In this document: one piece after another, positions 30,497-38,329 of the stretch | Layout: each line of letters starts with the position of its first letter | Numbering within the stretch: the stretch's first letter is position 1 | Notes under the pieces: model-generated | Databases searched by the model: none | What the model was told of the DNA's origin: nothing | Seen by the model: the letters and a program-made list of their open reading frames with translations, nothing else | Assembly: GCA_005889075.1 (NCBI GenBank) | Contig: VBDQ01000035.1 | Location: 1 to 38,747 of the forward strand | DNA length: 38,747 nucleotides | Direction: 5' to 3' | Source: Chloroflexota bacterium | GTDB taxonomy: Bacteria > Chloroflexota > Limnocylindria > P2-11E | Made by a program: the position numbers and the translations under genes

Positions 30497-31978
30497 GTGA
30501 CCGCCTGCGCGCTCTGGGGTCTCGAGACCGCGCTCGTCACGGTCGAGGTCGACGTCGCGAACGGTCTTCCCGCTTTCGTGGTTGTCGGGTTGCCCGATGC
30601 CGCGGTGCAGGAGGCCCGCGAACGCGTGCGCGCCGCGATCCGCAACTCAGGGTACGAGTTCCCGCTGCGTCGGGTGACCGTGAATCTCGCTCCCGCGGAG
30701 CGTCGCAAGGAAGGCACAGGCTTCGACCTAGCGATCGCGCTCGGGATACTGCGCGCCAGCGGCCAGCTCGCGGTCGACGTCGCGGCGCTCTGTCTTGGAG
30801 AGCTCGCGCTCGACGGTGCGTTGCGCCCGGTCCGCGGCGCGATGCCGCGCGTCCGCCATGCCGTCGCCCGCGGTGTGAGCGAGATCCTGGTCGCCCGGGC
30901 GAACGCGGGCGAGGGCGCCGCGTGCGGGATTGCGGCGTTCGGCTTCGTATCGCTCCGTGAGACGGTCGATCACCTCGAGGGCCGCGTGCGGGTGGCCTCA
31001 GCCGAGGTGCCGACTCGCGCGCCGGAGCCAACACCCGCGGTCGATCTGTGCGATATCGCCGGACAGGAGACGCCTAAGCGCGCGCTCGAGATCGCCGCGG
31101 CTGGAGGCCACAACCTGCTTCTTGTGGGACCTCCGGGCACCGGCAAGACGATGCTGGCCCGCGCTCTGCCGTCGCTGCTGCCGCCGCTCGACGACGACGA
31201 AGCGATCGCGGCGAGCGCGATCCATAGCGTCGCCGGCCTCGCCGATCCAGATCATCCAGTCCTTGCGGCGCCTCCGTTCCGCGCGCCCCACCACACCGCG
31301 TCGCATCTCGCACTCGTTGGTGGTGGGTCGCCGCCTCGTCCCGGAGAGGTCAGCCTCGCGCATTTCGGAGTGCTCTTTCTGGACGAGGTCGCGGAGTTTT
31401 CGCCATCGGTCCTGGACACGCTGCGCGAGCCGCTCGAAGAGCGGGCCATCACCATCTCCCGCGCGGGTACCGCCGCGACGTACCCCGCTCGCTTCGTCCT
31501 CATCGCGGCGATGAACCCGTGTCCGTGCGGGCGCTTCGGAGACCAAGCTGCCGAGTGCCGCTGTCTCCCCGATGCGATCGAGCGCTACAGAGGAAGGGTG
31601 TCGGGACCGCTCCTCGACCGGATCGACCTCCGCGCCCACGTGCCGCGGGTGCCGTACGAGCGCCTTCGCGAAGAGCGGCGTGAAGCATCCTTAGCGGTCC
31701 GCGTACGCGTGCACGCGGCGCGCGAGCGCATGCGCGATCGGCTGCGTGGCACGGGCCGGCGACTGAACGCCGATCTCACGGTCGCGGAGGTACGGCGGTT
31801 CTGCCGCGTCGACGAGGACACCGACAAGCTGCTCGCGGACGCTGTTCGCGCACGGCGACTCTCCGTCCGCGGATTTCACCGTGTCCTGCGGGTCGCGCGA
31901 ACCGCTGCCGACCTATCGTTCCGTGATGAGATCGCGACTGAGGATGTCGCACTCGCGCTGCTGCTGCGCGGCGAGTGA
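30497..31978 (+). CDS. comM: ComM-like Mg-chelatase-type AAA+ ATPase
   Basis: 493 residues from GTG 30497, normal for the YifB/ComM family, a hexameric helicase that helps branch migration during natural transformation. Start block VTACALWGLETALVTVEVDV; ChlI-like N-domain with VGLPDAAVQEARERVRAAI and VNLAPAERRKEGTGFDLAIA; AAA+ module with Walker A GPPGTGKTMLA (about 211-221), FRAPHHTASHLALVGGG, Walker B GVLFLDEVAEF, the Cys cluster NPCPCGRFGDQAAECRC, and LLDRIDLRAHVPRV. C-terminal GFHRVLRVARTAADL is typical. GTGA overlap with dprA supports a shared role in DNA uptake. Confidence 0.93.
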   Translation: MTACALWGLETALVTVEVDVANGLPAFVVVGLPDAAVQEARERVRAAIRNSGYEFPLRRVTVNLAPAERRKEGTGFDLAIALGILRASGQLAVDVAALCLGELALDGALRPVRGAMPRVRHAVARGVSEILVARANAGEGAACGIAAFGFVSLRETVDHLEGRVRVASAEVPTRAPEPTPAVDLCDIAGQETPKRALEIAAAGGHNLLLVGPPGTGKTMLARALPSLLPPLDDDEAIAASAIHSVAGLADPDHPVLAAPPFRAPHHTASHLALVGGGSPPRPGEVSLAHFGVLFLDEVAEFSPSVLDTLREPLEERAITISRAGTAATYPARFVLIAAMNPCPCGRFGDQAAECRCLPDAIERYRGRVSGPLLDRIDLRAHVPRVPYERLREERREASLAVRVRVHAARERMRDRLRGTGRRLNADLTVAEVRRFCRVDEDTDKLLADAVRARRLSVRGFHRVLRVARTAADLSFRDEIATEDVALALLLRGE

Positions 31979-32823
31979 AAGCGCTCAGCTCCGACAGCGA
32001 GGACTATCCGCGCGCGCTGCTCGATCTTCGCGATCCGCCACATCCGTTGTGGCTCGAGGGCGACGCCGGAGTCCTCTCGCGACGCGCAGTCAGCATCGTC
32101 GGCACGCGGCGGATGACGCCCTACGGCGCACGCGTGGCGCGCGAGCTCGCGACCGCGTTCGCGTCAGCGGGGATCGTGGTTGTGTCGGGCCTTGCGCAAG
32201 GCATCGATAGCGCCGCGCATGAAGGCGCGCTCGAGGCGGGCGGGATCAGCGTCGCGGTCGTCGGGGCAGGTCTCGAGGCGTTCCTCGCGGACAGCCGCGG
32301 CCGTCGCGGAGCGCTTGCCCAGCGGATCCGCGATTCGGGAGCGCTGGTCTCCGAGTTTCCTCCGGATGCGCCCGCACGCACGTGGACGTTCGCGAAGCGT
32401 GACGCGACGATCGCCGCGCTCGGCGAGATCACGATCGTCGTCGAAGCGCCCGCCGGCTCGGGCGCGCTCATCACTGCGGACGAAGCGCATCGCCTCGGGC
32501 GGACCGTCTATGCCGTGCCCGGGCCGCTCGGCGCGAGGACATCGGTCGGAACGAACACCCTCATCGCCGAGGGGCGAGCGCGCGCGATCACGAGCGTGCC
32601 AATGGTCCTCGACGCGATGGGTGCGAGCGCGACGACGCTGCGCGTCGATCGAGATCCGATCGGCGCGCGGATCCTCGAGGCGCTGGCGCCGGCGCCTGCC
32701 GATCCAGATGCGCTGGCACGGCGTCTCGGATTGCGACCGGCGCAGCTCACCACCGAGGTCGCGAGGCTCGTTGTGTCGGGTGAAGTGGTGTGCGGGGCAG
32801 ATGGACGGCTCGCACGCCGCTAG
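31975..32823 (+). CDS. dprA: DNA-processing protein DprA
   Basis: 282 residues. DprA binds incoming single-stranded DNA and loads RecA in transformation. The Rossmann core shows VSIVGTRRMTPYGARVAREL, VVSGLAQGIDSAAHEGAL, VVEAPAGSGALITADEAHRLGRTVYAVPGPLG and GTNTLIAEGRA. A C-terminal winged helix (about 222-280) is present. The normally strict FPxRNRxIA motif reads FAKRDATIAAL, losing the Asn and second Arg. GTG start is coupled to comM. The N-terminal helical part is short. The stop TAG is interlocked with that of the convergent gene through CTAG. Confidence 0.92.
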   Translation: MKALSSDSEDYPRALLDLRDPPHPLWLEGDAGVLSRRAVSIVGTRRMTPYGARVARELATAFASAGIVVVSGLAQGIDSAAHEGALEAGGISVAVVGAGLEAFLADSRGRRGALAQRIRDSGALVSEFPPDAPARTWTFAKRDATIAALGEITIVVEAPAGSGALITADEAHRLGRTVYAVPGPLGARTSVGTNTLIAEGRARAITSVPMVLDAMGASATTLRVDRDPIGARILEALAPAPADPDALARRLGLRPAQLTTEVARLVVSGEVVCGADGRLARR

Positions 32824-33935
32824 CGCGACGGGACGATGCGCACGATGCGGTCGCTGTTCCCGTTGCTCGTCGCGATCAGCAACGACCCGTCGGGCGCGAC
32901 GACGACGCTGCGGAGCCTGCCGTACTTCTGGTCGACGAGGATGTCACGGAGCTGCGCGTGCGTTCCATCAATCGCGAACCGGCGCAGGTCCTGCTCCTTC
33001 AGCGTCGCGACGACGAGGGAGTCGTTCCACGCGCCCCACTCGTCGCCGGCGAGAAACGCGGCGCCCGCGACCGCGTAGTTCGTCGCTCCAGAGGTCCAGA
33101 TCGGGTCGACAAATCCTCTTGGGCCCCCGCCGGTGCCCGCGACGGACGGCCAGCCGAAGTTCGCCCCCGCGGTCACGAGATCGATCTCGTCCTGCATCTG
33201 GTCGCCGGCGTCGACGACGAAGCAAGCTCCGGTGGTTGGCTGGAACGCGAGCCCTCCGGGATTCCGCAGGCCGAGCGCATAGACCAGGCCGGGACTGGAC
33301 GCCCCTTTGAGCGTCGGATTGTCGAGTGGGACGGTACCGTCCGCGTTCATGCGCAGGATCTTTCCGTTCATTGAGCCGGCGTCTTGTGCGAGCGGGCCCT
33401 GACCCGCATCACCGGTCGCGATCCACAGCTTCCCATCGGGCCCGAAGCGTGGCCGGCAGGAGTCGTGGATCCCTGCCGCGATCGGGCCCGCTCGGAGGAC
33501 GACGGTATCGAGGACGGGCGCGCCGCTGGCCGCGCGAAAGCGAAGGATCTGGTTGCGCCATTCGCTGCCATCGACCCGCGATGCGCACGCGTAGAGGAAG
33601 CCGTTCGTCGCGAAGTCGGGATCGAGGGCGAGACCGAGCAGGCCGGCTTCGCCCATGGCGCGAACGCCAGCGACCTGGGTCGTCGCGATGCGCTTCGCCA
33701 TGGGGGCGGTATTCGCGAATACGTCGATCGTGCCGGGACGCTCGGTGACGAAGAGCCGGCCATCAGGCGCGACGGCCATGTCCCAGGGCACGACGAGGCT
33801 CGTTTGCAGGACGCTCTCGGTGGTCGCGGGAGTGACAGACGGAGCGGGAGTGCCGACGGCGCCGCTCCCCGAGGCGCAGGCCGCCGCCACCATCCCCACG
33901 AGCCCGAGCGCTCCGCGGAGCGCACGACCACCCAC
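32820..33935 (-). CDS. PQQ-type sugar dehydrogenase lipoprotein
   Basis: 371 residues from a GTG at 33935. Signal peptide ALRGALGLVGMVAAAC with the lipobox AAAC, so it is lipid-anchored outside the cell. The rest is a GSDH-type propeller: LVVPWDMAVAPDGRLFVTER, MGEAGLLGLALDPDFATNGF, CRPRFGPDGKLWIATGDAGQ, YALGLRNPGGLAFQPTTGA, GDQMQDEIDLV and ANFGWPSVAG. It matches the catalytic half of the protein at 25544-27418 block by block, so the two are paralogues. Sugar oxidation is inferred from the family; no pqq genes are here. The frame is open for 385 more codons upstream, but that part is the shadow of the divergent S9 gene. Confidence 0.87.
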   Translation of the reverse strand: MGGRALRGALGLVGMVAAACASGSGAVGTPAPSVTPATTESVLQTSLVVPWDMAVAPDGRLFVTERPGTIDVFANTAPMAKRIATTQVAGVRAMGEAGLLGLALDPDFATNGFLYACASRVDGSEWRNQILRFRAASGAPVLDTVVLRAGPIAAGIHDSCRPRFGPDGKLWIATGDAGQGPLAQDAGSMNGKILRMNADGTVPLDNPTLKGASSPGLVYALGLRNPGGLAFQPTTGACFVVDAGDQMQDEIDLVTAGANFGWPSVAGTGGGPRGFVDPIWTSGATNYAVAGAAFLAGDEWGAWNDSLVVATLKEQDLRRFAIDGTHAQLRDILVDQKYGRLRSVVVAPDGSLLIATSNGNSDRIVRIVPSR

Positions 33936-33974
33936 TCGGGGACATTGTCCACCTGCCCGTGCGAGACTCGCCCG

Positions 33975-35756
33975 GTGCCCCCGTCGTTGAAACGGATCCT
34001 CGACGCGCGTGGCGCGCAGCGCGTCGCCCTCTCGCCTGATGGAGGGAGGCTTTTCTACGTCACCGACATCACGGGGACGATGCAGCTCTGGAGCGTGCCG
34101 GCCGCCGGGGGGACCCCCACCCGGCTGAGCTACGAGTGCGACCGCGTTGGCGCGTACCAGATCTCGCTGGACGGGGCGCGCGTCGCGTACGGCGCCGACG
34201 AAGGCGGCGACGAGCGTTGGGCGATCTGGGTCATGCGCGCCGATGGCAGCGCCGCGCGGCGCCTCACCGACCGTCCCGATCGGATCCATCACGTCGCCGG
34301 CTGGACCGCCGACGGCGCGATCCTCGCGTTCGCCAATCTCCGCGATGAGCGGTACTTCGACTTGCATCGCTTCTCTCCGGACGGAGATACCCCGCGGCTG
34401 GTGTTTCGTCATGACGGGACAGGATTCCGGGCGACCGTGCTCGATGACGGTCGGATCGCGGTCGCGACCAACCGGATACGCGGAGATCAGCACCACCTCA
34501 CGCTTATCGAGGCCGACGGATCGATCAGACGGCTGACCCCCGAAACGCCCGCCGCCATGCACGCCAACGTCCATGCGTTCGCCGGCGGCCTCCTCGTTCG
34601 CTCCGATCGTGACCGAGACAAGGACGCCGTCGCGCGGGTGGGCCTCGATGGCTCCTTCGCGTATCTCGTCGCACCCGACCGCGTGGTCGACGATCTCGCC
34701 GTCGCGGGCGAACGCTTCGCGTACGCGCTGAACGTCGATGGGCGCAGCGAGATCCACCTTGCCTCGGGCGAGGACGATGCGGTCGTCCGAGGTCTCCCGC
34801 CGGGCGATCTTGCGACGGACCTGATCGGACAGAGCCTCGCGCTCTCGCCCGACGGGACGCTGGCGATCGCGTGGGCGCGCTTCGATGCGCCCTCGGCGGT
34901 CTACGTCGCGAGGCCGGGCGCGGCGGCCGAGATCATCGTGCCGCCACAGATGGCCGGCCTCGCCGGCGAGGGGATGCCGGACGAGGAGCTCGTCAGCTGG
35001 CGCTCGTTCGACGGTCGCGAGATACCCGGCTTCCTCTTGCGCCCGCGTGGTGTCCCGAGAGGTCCTCGCCCGACGGTCGTTCAGGTGCATGGCGGGCCCG
35101 AAGGTCAGGCGCGTCCGCTGTGGAATCCGCTCACGGTCGCGCTCGTCGCTGCCGGCTTCAACGTGCTGCAGCCCAACGTCCGAGGCTCGAGTGGATACGG
35201 GCGCGCGTACATGTCGCTCGATGACGTGCGGCTTCGGATGGACTCGGTGAAGGACCTCGATGCGGCCGCCGCGTGGCTCGCCGAGTCAAAGATCGCGCCG
35301 CGCGAGCGAATCGGCGTCATCGGCGGGTCGTACGGCGGCTTCATGACCCTCGCGGCGATCGCGTTCTTCGCCGAGCGCGGCTGGGCGGCGGCGGTGGACA
35401 TCGTCGGTATCGCGAGCTTCGAGAGCTTCTTTGCGCGAACCGCTCCGTGGCGCCGACCGTTGCGTGTCGCGGAATACGGCGACCCCGTCAACGATGCGGA
35501 GTTCCTGCGCTCGATCTCGCCCATCAATTCGCTCGACCGGATAAAGGCGCCCTTGATGGTCATCCACGGCGCCAACGATCCTCGCGTTCCGGTCGAGGAG
35601 GCGGAGCAGATCGTCGCCGCACTTCGCCGTCGTGGCGTCTCGGTCGAGTACCTTCGCTACGAGGACGAAGGCCACGGGCTCGCCAAAGCGAAGAATCGCG
35701 CCGACGCCTGGCCTAAGGTGGTGTCGTTCTTCGAGCGGTACCTCGGGTCGGCCTAG
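33975..35756 (+). CDS. S9-family (prolyl oligopeptidase-like) peptidase
   Basis: 593 residues from GTG 33975; TTG 33945 is an alternative. No signal peptide, so probably cytoplasmic. The N-terminal half is a beta-propeller with repeats such as RVALSPDGGRLFYVTDITG and WAIWVMRADGSAARRLTD. The alpha/beta-hydrolase half from about 340 has VQVHGGPEG as oxyanion region, NVRGSSGYGRAYM, Ser452 in GGSYGGFM, Asp535 in GANDPRVP and His567 in EGHGL, a full catalytic triad. Such acylaminoacyl peptidases take amino acids from peptide N-termini. Its TAG is shared with the convergent gene via CTAG. Confidence 0.92.
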   Translation: MPPSLKRILDARGAQRVALSPDGGRLFYVTDITGTMQLWSVPAAGGTPTRLSYECDRVGAYQISLDGARVAYGADEGGDERWAIWVMRADGSAARRLTDRPDRIHHVAGWTADGAILAFANLRDERYFDLHRFSPDGDTPRLVFRHDGTGFRATVLDDGRIAVATNRIRGDQHHLTLIEADGSIRRLTPETPAAMHANVHAFAGGLLVRSDRDRDKDAVARVGLDGSFAYLVAPDRVVDDLAVAGERFAYALNVDGRSEIHLASGEDDAVVRGLPPGDLATDLIGQSLALSPDGTLAIAWARFDAPSAVYVARPGAAAEIIVPPQMAGLAGEGMPDEELVSWRSFDGREIPGFLLRPRGVPRGPRPTVVQVHGGPEGQARPLWNPLTVALVAAGFNVLQPNVRGSSGYGRAYMSLDDVRLRMDSVKDLDAAAAWLAESKIAPRERIGVIGGSYGGFMTLAAIAFFAERGWAAAVDIVGIASFESFFARTAPWRRPLRVAEYGDPVNDAEFLRSISPINSLDRIKAPLMVIHGANDPRVPVEEAEQIVAALRRRGVSVEYLRYEDEGHGLAKAKNRADAWPKVVSFFERYLGSA

Positions 35757-37642
35757 TAGCTCGCGACCAGGATGTGGCTCGGGTCCGCATCGAGCTCGAT
35801 GAGGTTCGCGACGCGAAGATGCGGCGCGTCGACGACGGCGATCGCGTGTGTGAGGCCGGCGAGGGCGACGTACAGCTGATCGCCGTTCGGCGAGACCGCC
35901 AGGTCCGCTACCGATCCGAGGAACGCCGCTGACGCCGTGACCGTCCCATCCTTGATGGCGATGGCCTCAACGCCCTGACCCGATCCGACGTAAAGGGTGT
36001 CCTCGCGCGGAGAGATCGTGACCGACGTGGCGACCACGTCCAGAGCGATCCGTCCGGTGACGGCGTACTGCTCCGTGTCGACGACATCGATCACGCGCTG
36101 GCCGGCGATCGCGGCGTAGATCCGCGTACCGGACTCGGCCATGACCATCGCGGTGGGCCGCCCGTCGAGGGGAATCGTGTAGGGCGTCCGCCCGCCGAGA
36201 TTGAGGTAGAGCAGGTCGATACCGCGAGCGGTCGCGACGAACACGTGGTTGTGCTTGTAGCTGGGGGCGAGCGACTGCGCCTGGCCGTGATAGTCGAAGT
36301 ACTCGTTCTGTCCCGTTTCGAGGTCGATCTGCTCGACCCCGCTCGATCCGACGACCATGAGCGAGTGACCGTCGCGGTTCGCGGCCACGAGGCCGTCGAC
36401 GGTCAACGCCTGCTTCGCGGTCGCGCCGCCCGTCACGACGTCCTGCGCGACCACGAACCGATCGGTGTAGGAGTAGACCGTCCGCTCGTCGGTGCCGAGC
36501 GCGATCTGCGTGACGTTCCGTGAGTCTCGTGCGAGGAGATCCGTGGGTCGCTCGGCGGTCGGGTGCATCGCCTCGACCGCGCCGCCGACGAGCGCCACGA
36601 TGGTCACGCCGCGCGGCGGCTGAGATGCCGCAGGCTGGTAGTGGTCGATCGTCGCGCGCCTTTTCCTTGTCCAGCCATCCTTCTCGACGAACGGATACGC
36701 ATCGACCATGCCGCCGGGCCCGAGGATCGGATAGGGCGTGTCGCCGATGAGGTCGTTGTCGCTGTCCTTGCCTTTGTAGTCCGCCCAGTAGTTGCCCTCT
36801 TTCGTCGTCGGGTCGTACCACACGTTTGATCCCTCGGTGTTGTCGCTGACCTGCGGGTTGTTTCCAATGACGTTGTTGTGGAAGATCGCGTTCTCTTTCG
36901 CGTCACTGAACCAGATGCCCCAGTTGATGTTCGAGTCGATGGTGTTCTCGACGACCTTGTTGCTTTTGCTCGAGTACATGTAGAGCCCATATCCGCCGGG
37001 GCTGTTGTAGGTCTGTCGCGCCAACAGGTTGCCCTGCAGCAGATTGTCGTCAGAGCTCTGGAGGTGGAGCCCGTAGATGTTGAACTCGACGTCCGAGCCC
37101 TTGACCGTGTTGTGCGTCGAGTTGTGGATGTAGAAGCCGAAGCGGTTGTGCTGCGTCGTCACGTTGTCGATCGTGCTCGCGGTCGTGTCGACGAAGTAGA
37201 TGCCCGTCGAGAACGCGACGGTCTTCCCGTTTCGGATCGTGACGCCGCTGCGTCCGGCGACCCGGACGCCGACGCTGTCGAGCTGCGGCAAGGGCCACGT
37301 CTGCGGCCCCATGCCCGGTCCGGTGAGGGTGTGCCCACCGAGGTCGACGGTGACGTTGTCGGCCACGATGACGAGCCCGTCGCCCTGACAGCTCAGGTCA
37401 TTCGCGATGGTGAAGCTCGCGCTGACGCGCATCGCACATGACGCCTCGCGCGTCGGGAGCGAGCCGGCCGCCGCCGCGCTCGGTGCGCCGGCCGAACCCG
37501 CCGGACCCGCTGAAGGGGATGAGCTTGTGGGATTGGTCGCGCCCTGGCAGGCAACGACGCCAGCGAGGCCGAGGGCCAACAACGCCAGCGCCCGGGGCCG
37601 AAGGCCGGGGGCTGGGGGGCAAAGCCCCCCAATCGGTTGCAT
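35753..37642 (-). CDS. NosD-like beta-helix plus YVTN propeller lipoprotein
   Basis: 629 residues from ATG 37642. Signal peptide with lipobox VVAC (ALALLALGLAGVVACQ), then a Ser/Ala/Gly/Pro linker. Residues about 75-310 form a right-handed beta-helix of CASH/NosD type: VTVDLGGHTLTG, then GIYFVDTTASTIDNVTTQHN, GFYIHNSTHNTVKGSDVEFN and GYGLYMYSSKSNKVVENTID, ending with the NosD-like NYWADYKGKDSDNDLIGDTPYP. From about 340 a seven-bladed-propeller-like part follows (NRDGHSLMVVGSSG, SPREDTLYVGSGQG, SPNGDQLYVALAG). It is a surface protein, perhaps binding polysaccharide. The N-terminal residues [14 protein letters not shown] are encoded by the dispersed repeat at 37605-37636. A TATAGC box lies 9 nt before the ATG. 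Confidence 0.85.
   Translation of the reverse strand: MQPIGGLCPPAPGLRPRALALLALGLAGVVACQGATNPTSSSPSAGPAGSAGAPSAAAAGSLPTREASCAMRVSASFTIANDLSCQGDGLVIVADNVTVDLGGHTLTGPGMGPQTWPLPQLDSVGVRVAGRSGVTIRNGKTVAFSTGIYFVDTTASTIDNVTTQHNRFGFYIHNSTHNTVKGSDVEFNIYGLHLQSSDDNLLQGNLLARQTYNSPGGYGLYMYSSKSNKVVENTIDSNINWGIWFSDAKENAIFHNNVIGNNPQVSDNTEGSNVWYDPTTKEGNYWADYKGKDSDNDLIGDTPYPILGPGGMVDAYPFVEKDGWTRKRRATIDHYQPAASQPPRGVTIVALVGGAVEAMHPTAERPTDLLARDSRNVTQIALGTDERTVYSYTDRFVVAQDVVTGGATAKQALTVDGLVAANRDGHSLMVVGSSGVEQIDLETGQNEYFDYHGQAQSLAPSYKHNHVFVATARGIDLLYLNLGGRTPYTIPLDGRPTAMVMAESGTRIYAAIAGQRVIDVVDTEQYAVTGRIALDVVATSVTISPREDTLYVGSGQGVEAIAIKDGTVTASAAFLGSVADLAVSPNGDQLYVALAGLTHAIAVVDAPHLRVANLIELDADPSHILVASY
37605..37636. repeat. 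Dispersed GC-rich hairpin repeat, copy 2 (inside a signal peptide)
   Basis: Copy 2 of the repeat at 23441-23472, with two mismatches in 32 positions and the same orientation. It lies just after the start codon of the minus-strand beta-helix lipoprotein and codes there for [10 protein letters not shown]. Hairpin arms TGGGGGGC and GCCCCCCA are preserved around the changed loop (AAA instead of ACA). Confidence 0.85.
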
Positions 37643-37696
37643 CGTCGCAACGCTATACAGCATGCGACGGCGAGCGGTTCCCTCGACACTGGAGCG

Positions 37697-38329
37697 GTGC
37701 GCGAGGAGCCCCAGCGCATCGACGGGCGTCTCGAGGCGACGCTGCGGGTACCGGATGTCGATCCGGCGGCGATCGTCGTGATCGCGCATGCCTTGCCGAC
37801 GCACGGAGGCACGATGCGCACGCCGATCATGGCCGCGATAGCACGCGCGTGCGCGGCACGGGGCTGGTACGCGCTGCGCTTCAACTTCCGCGGCGTCGGC
37901 GAGAGCGCGGGGACCTGGAGCGGAGGTCGCGATGAGCCGGACGATCTCGCAGCCGCCGTCGCCCACGCCAGGGCGGTCGGGCGCGGCCTCCCACTGGCGC
38001 TCGTCGGCTATAGCTTCGGCGCGTTCGCGGTGCTCGCCTATCTCGCGCGCGGCGGCCGGGCCGAGGCGGTCGCGCTCGTCGGGATCGGAACGAAGGACGT
38101 GAACTTCGCGCCGCGCAAGCTGCCGCTCATCCCACCGGGGACGTTCATCGTGGCGGCGGAGCACGACCAGTTCGGAACACCCGACGAGCTGCGCGCGATC
38201 GTCCCCGATGCGCGCATCGCCGTGGTGAAGGGCGTCGACCACTTCTTCGTCGGCAAACGGGACGAGGTCGGCGAGCTGGTCGCGGATGAGCTCGCGCGGA
38301 CGCTGCCTGTACCATCGCATCTCCCATGA
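37697..38329 (+). CDS. Alpha/beta hydrolase
   Basis: 210 residues from GTG 37697 with GGAG close upstream; TTG 37637 would add 20 residues of doubtful sequence. The fold is seen from VVIAHALPTHGGTMRTP (the oxyanion loop, His-rich) through LRFNFRGVGESAGTW, the nucleophile Ser106 in LVGYSFGAF, Asp157 in AAEHDQFG and His182 in GVDHFFVGK. This pattern fits small dienelactone-hydrolase-like or lysophospholipase-like esterases; the substrate is open. No signal peptide. It is divergent from the beta-helix lipoprotein gene, with TATACA at 37654-37659 in the 54-bp gap. It overlaps trpS by ATGA. Confidence 0.85.
   Translation: MREEPQRIDGRLEATLRVPDVDPAAIVVIAHALPTHGGTMRTPIMAAIARACAARGWYALRFNFRGVGESAGTWSGGRDEPDDLAAAVAHARAVGRGLPLALVGYSFGAFAVLAYLARGGRAEAVALVGIGTKDVNFAPRKLPLIPPGTFIVAAEHDQFGTPDELRAIVPDARIAVVKGVDHFFVGKRDEVGELVADELARTLPVPSHLP

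Noticed and set aside
33936-35090. Longer N-terminus for the dehydrogenase lipoprotein on the minus strand
   Set aside because: The extension is antisense to the S9 peptidase and would bury the lipoprotein signal peptide in the middle of the protein.
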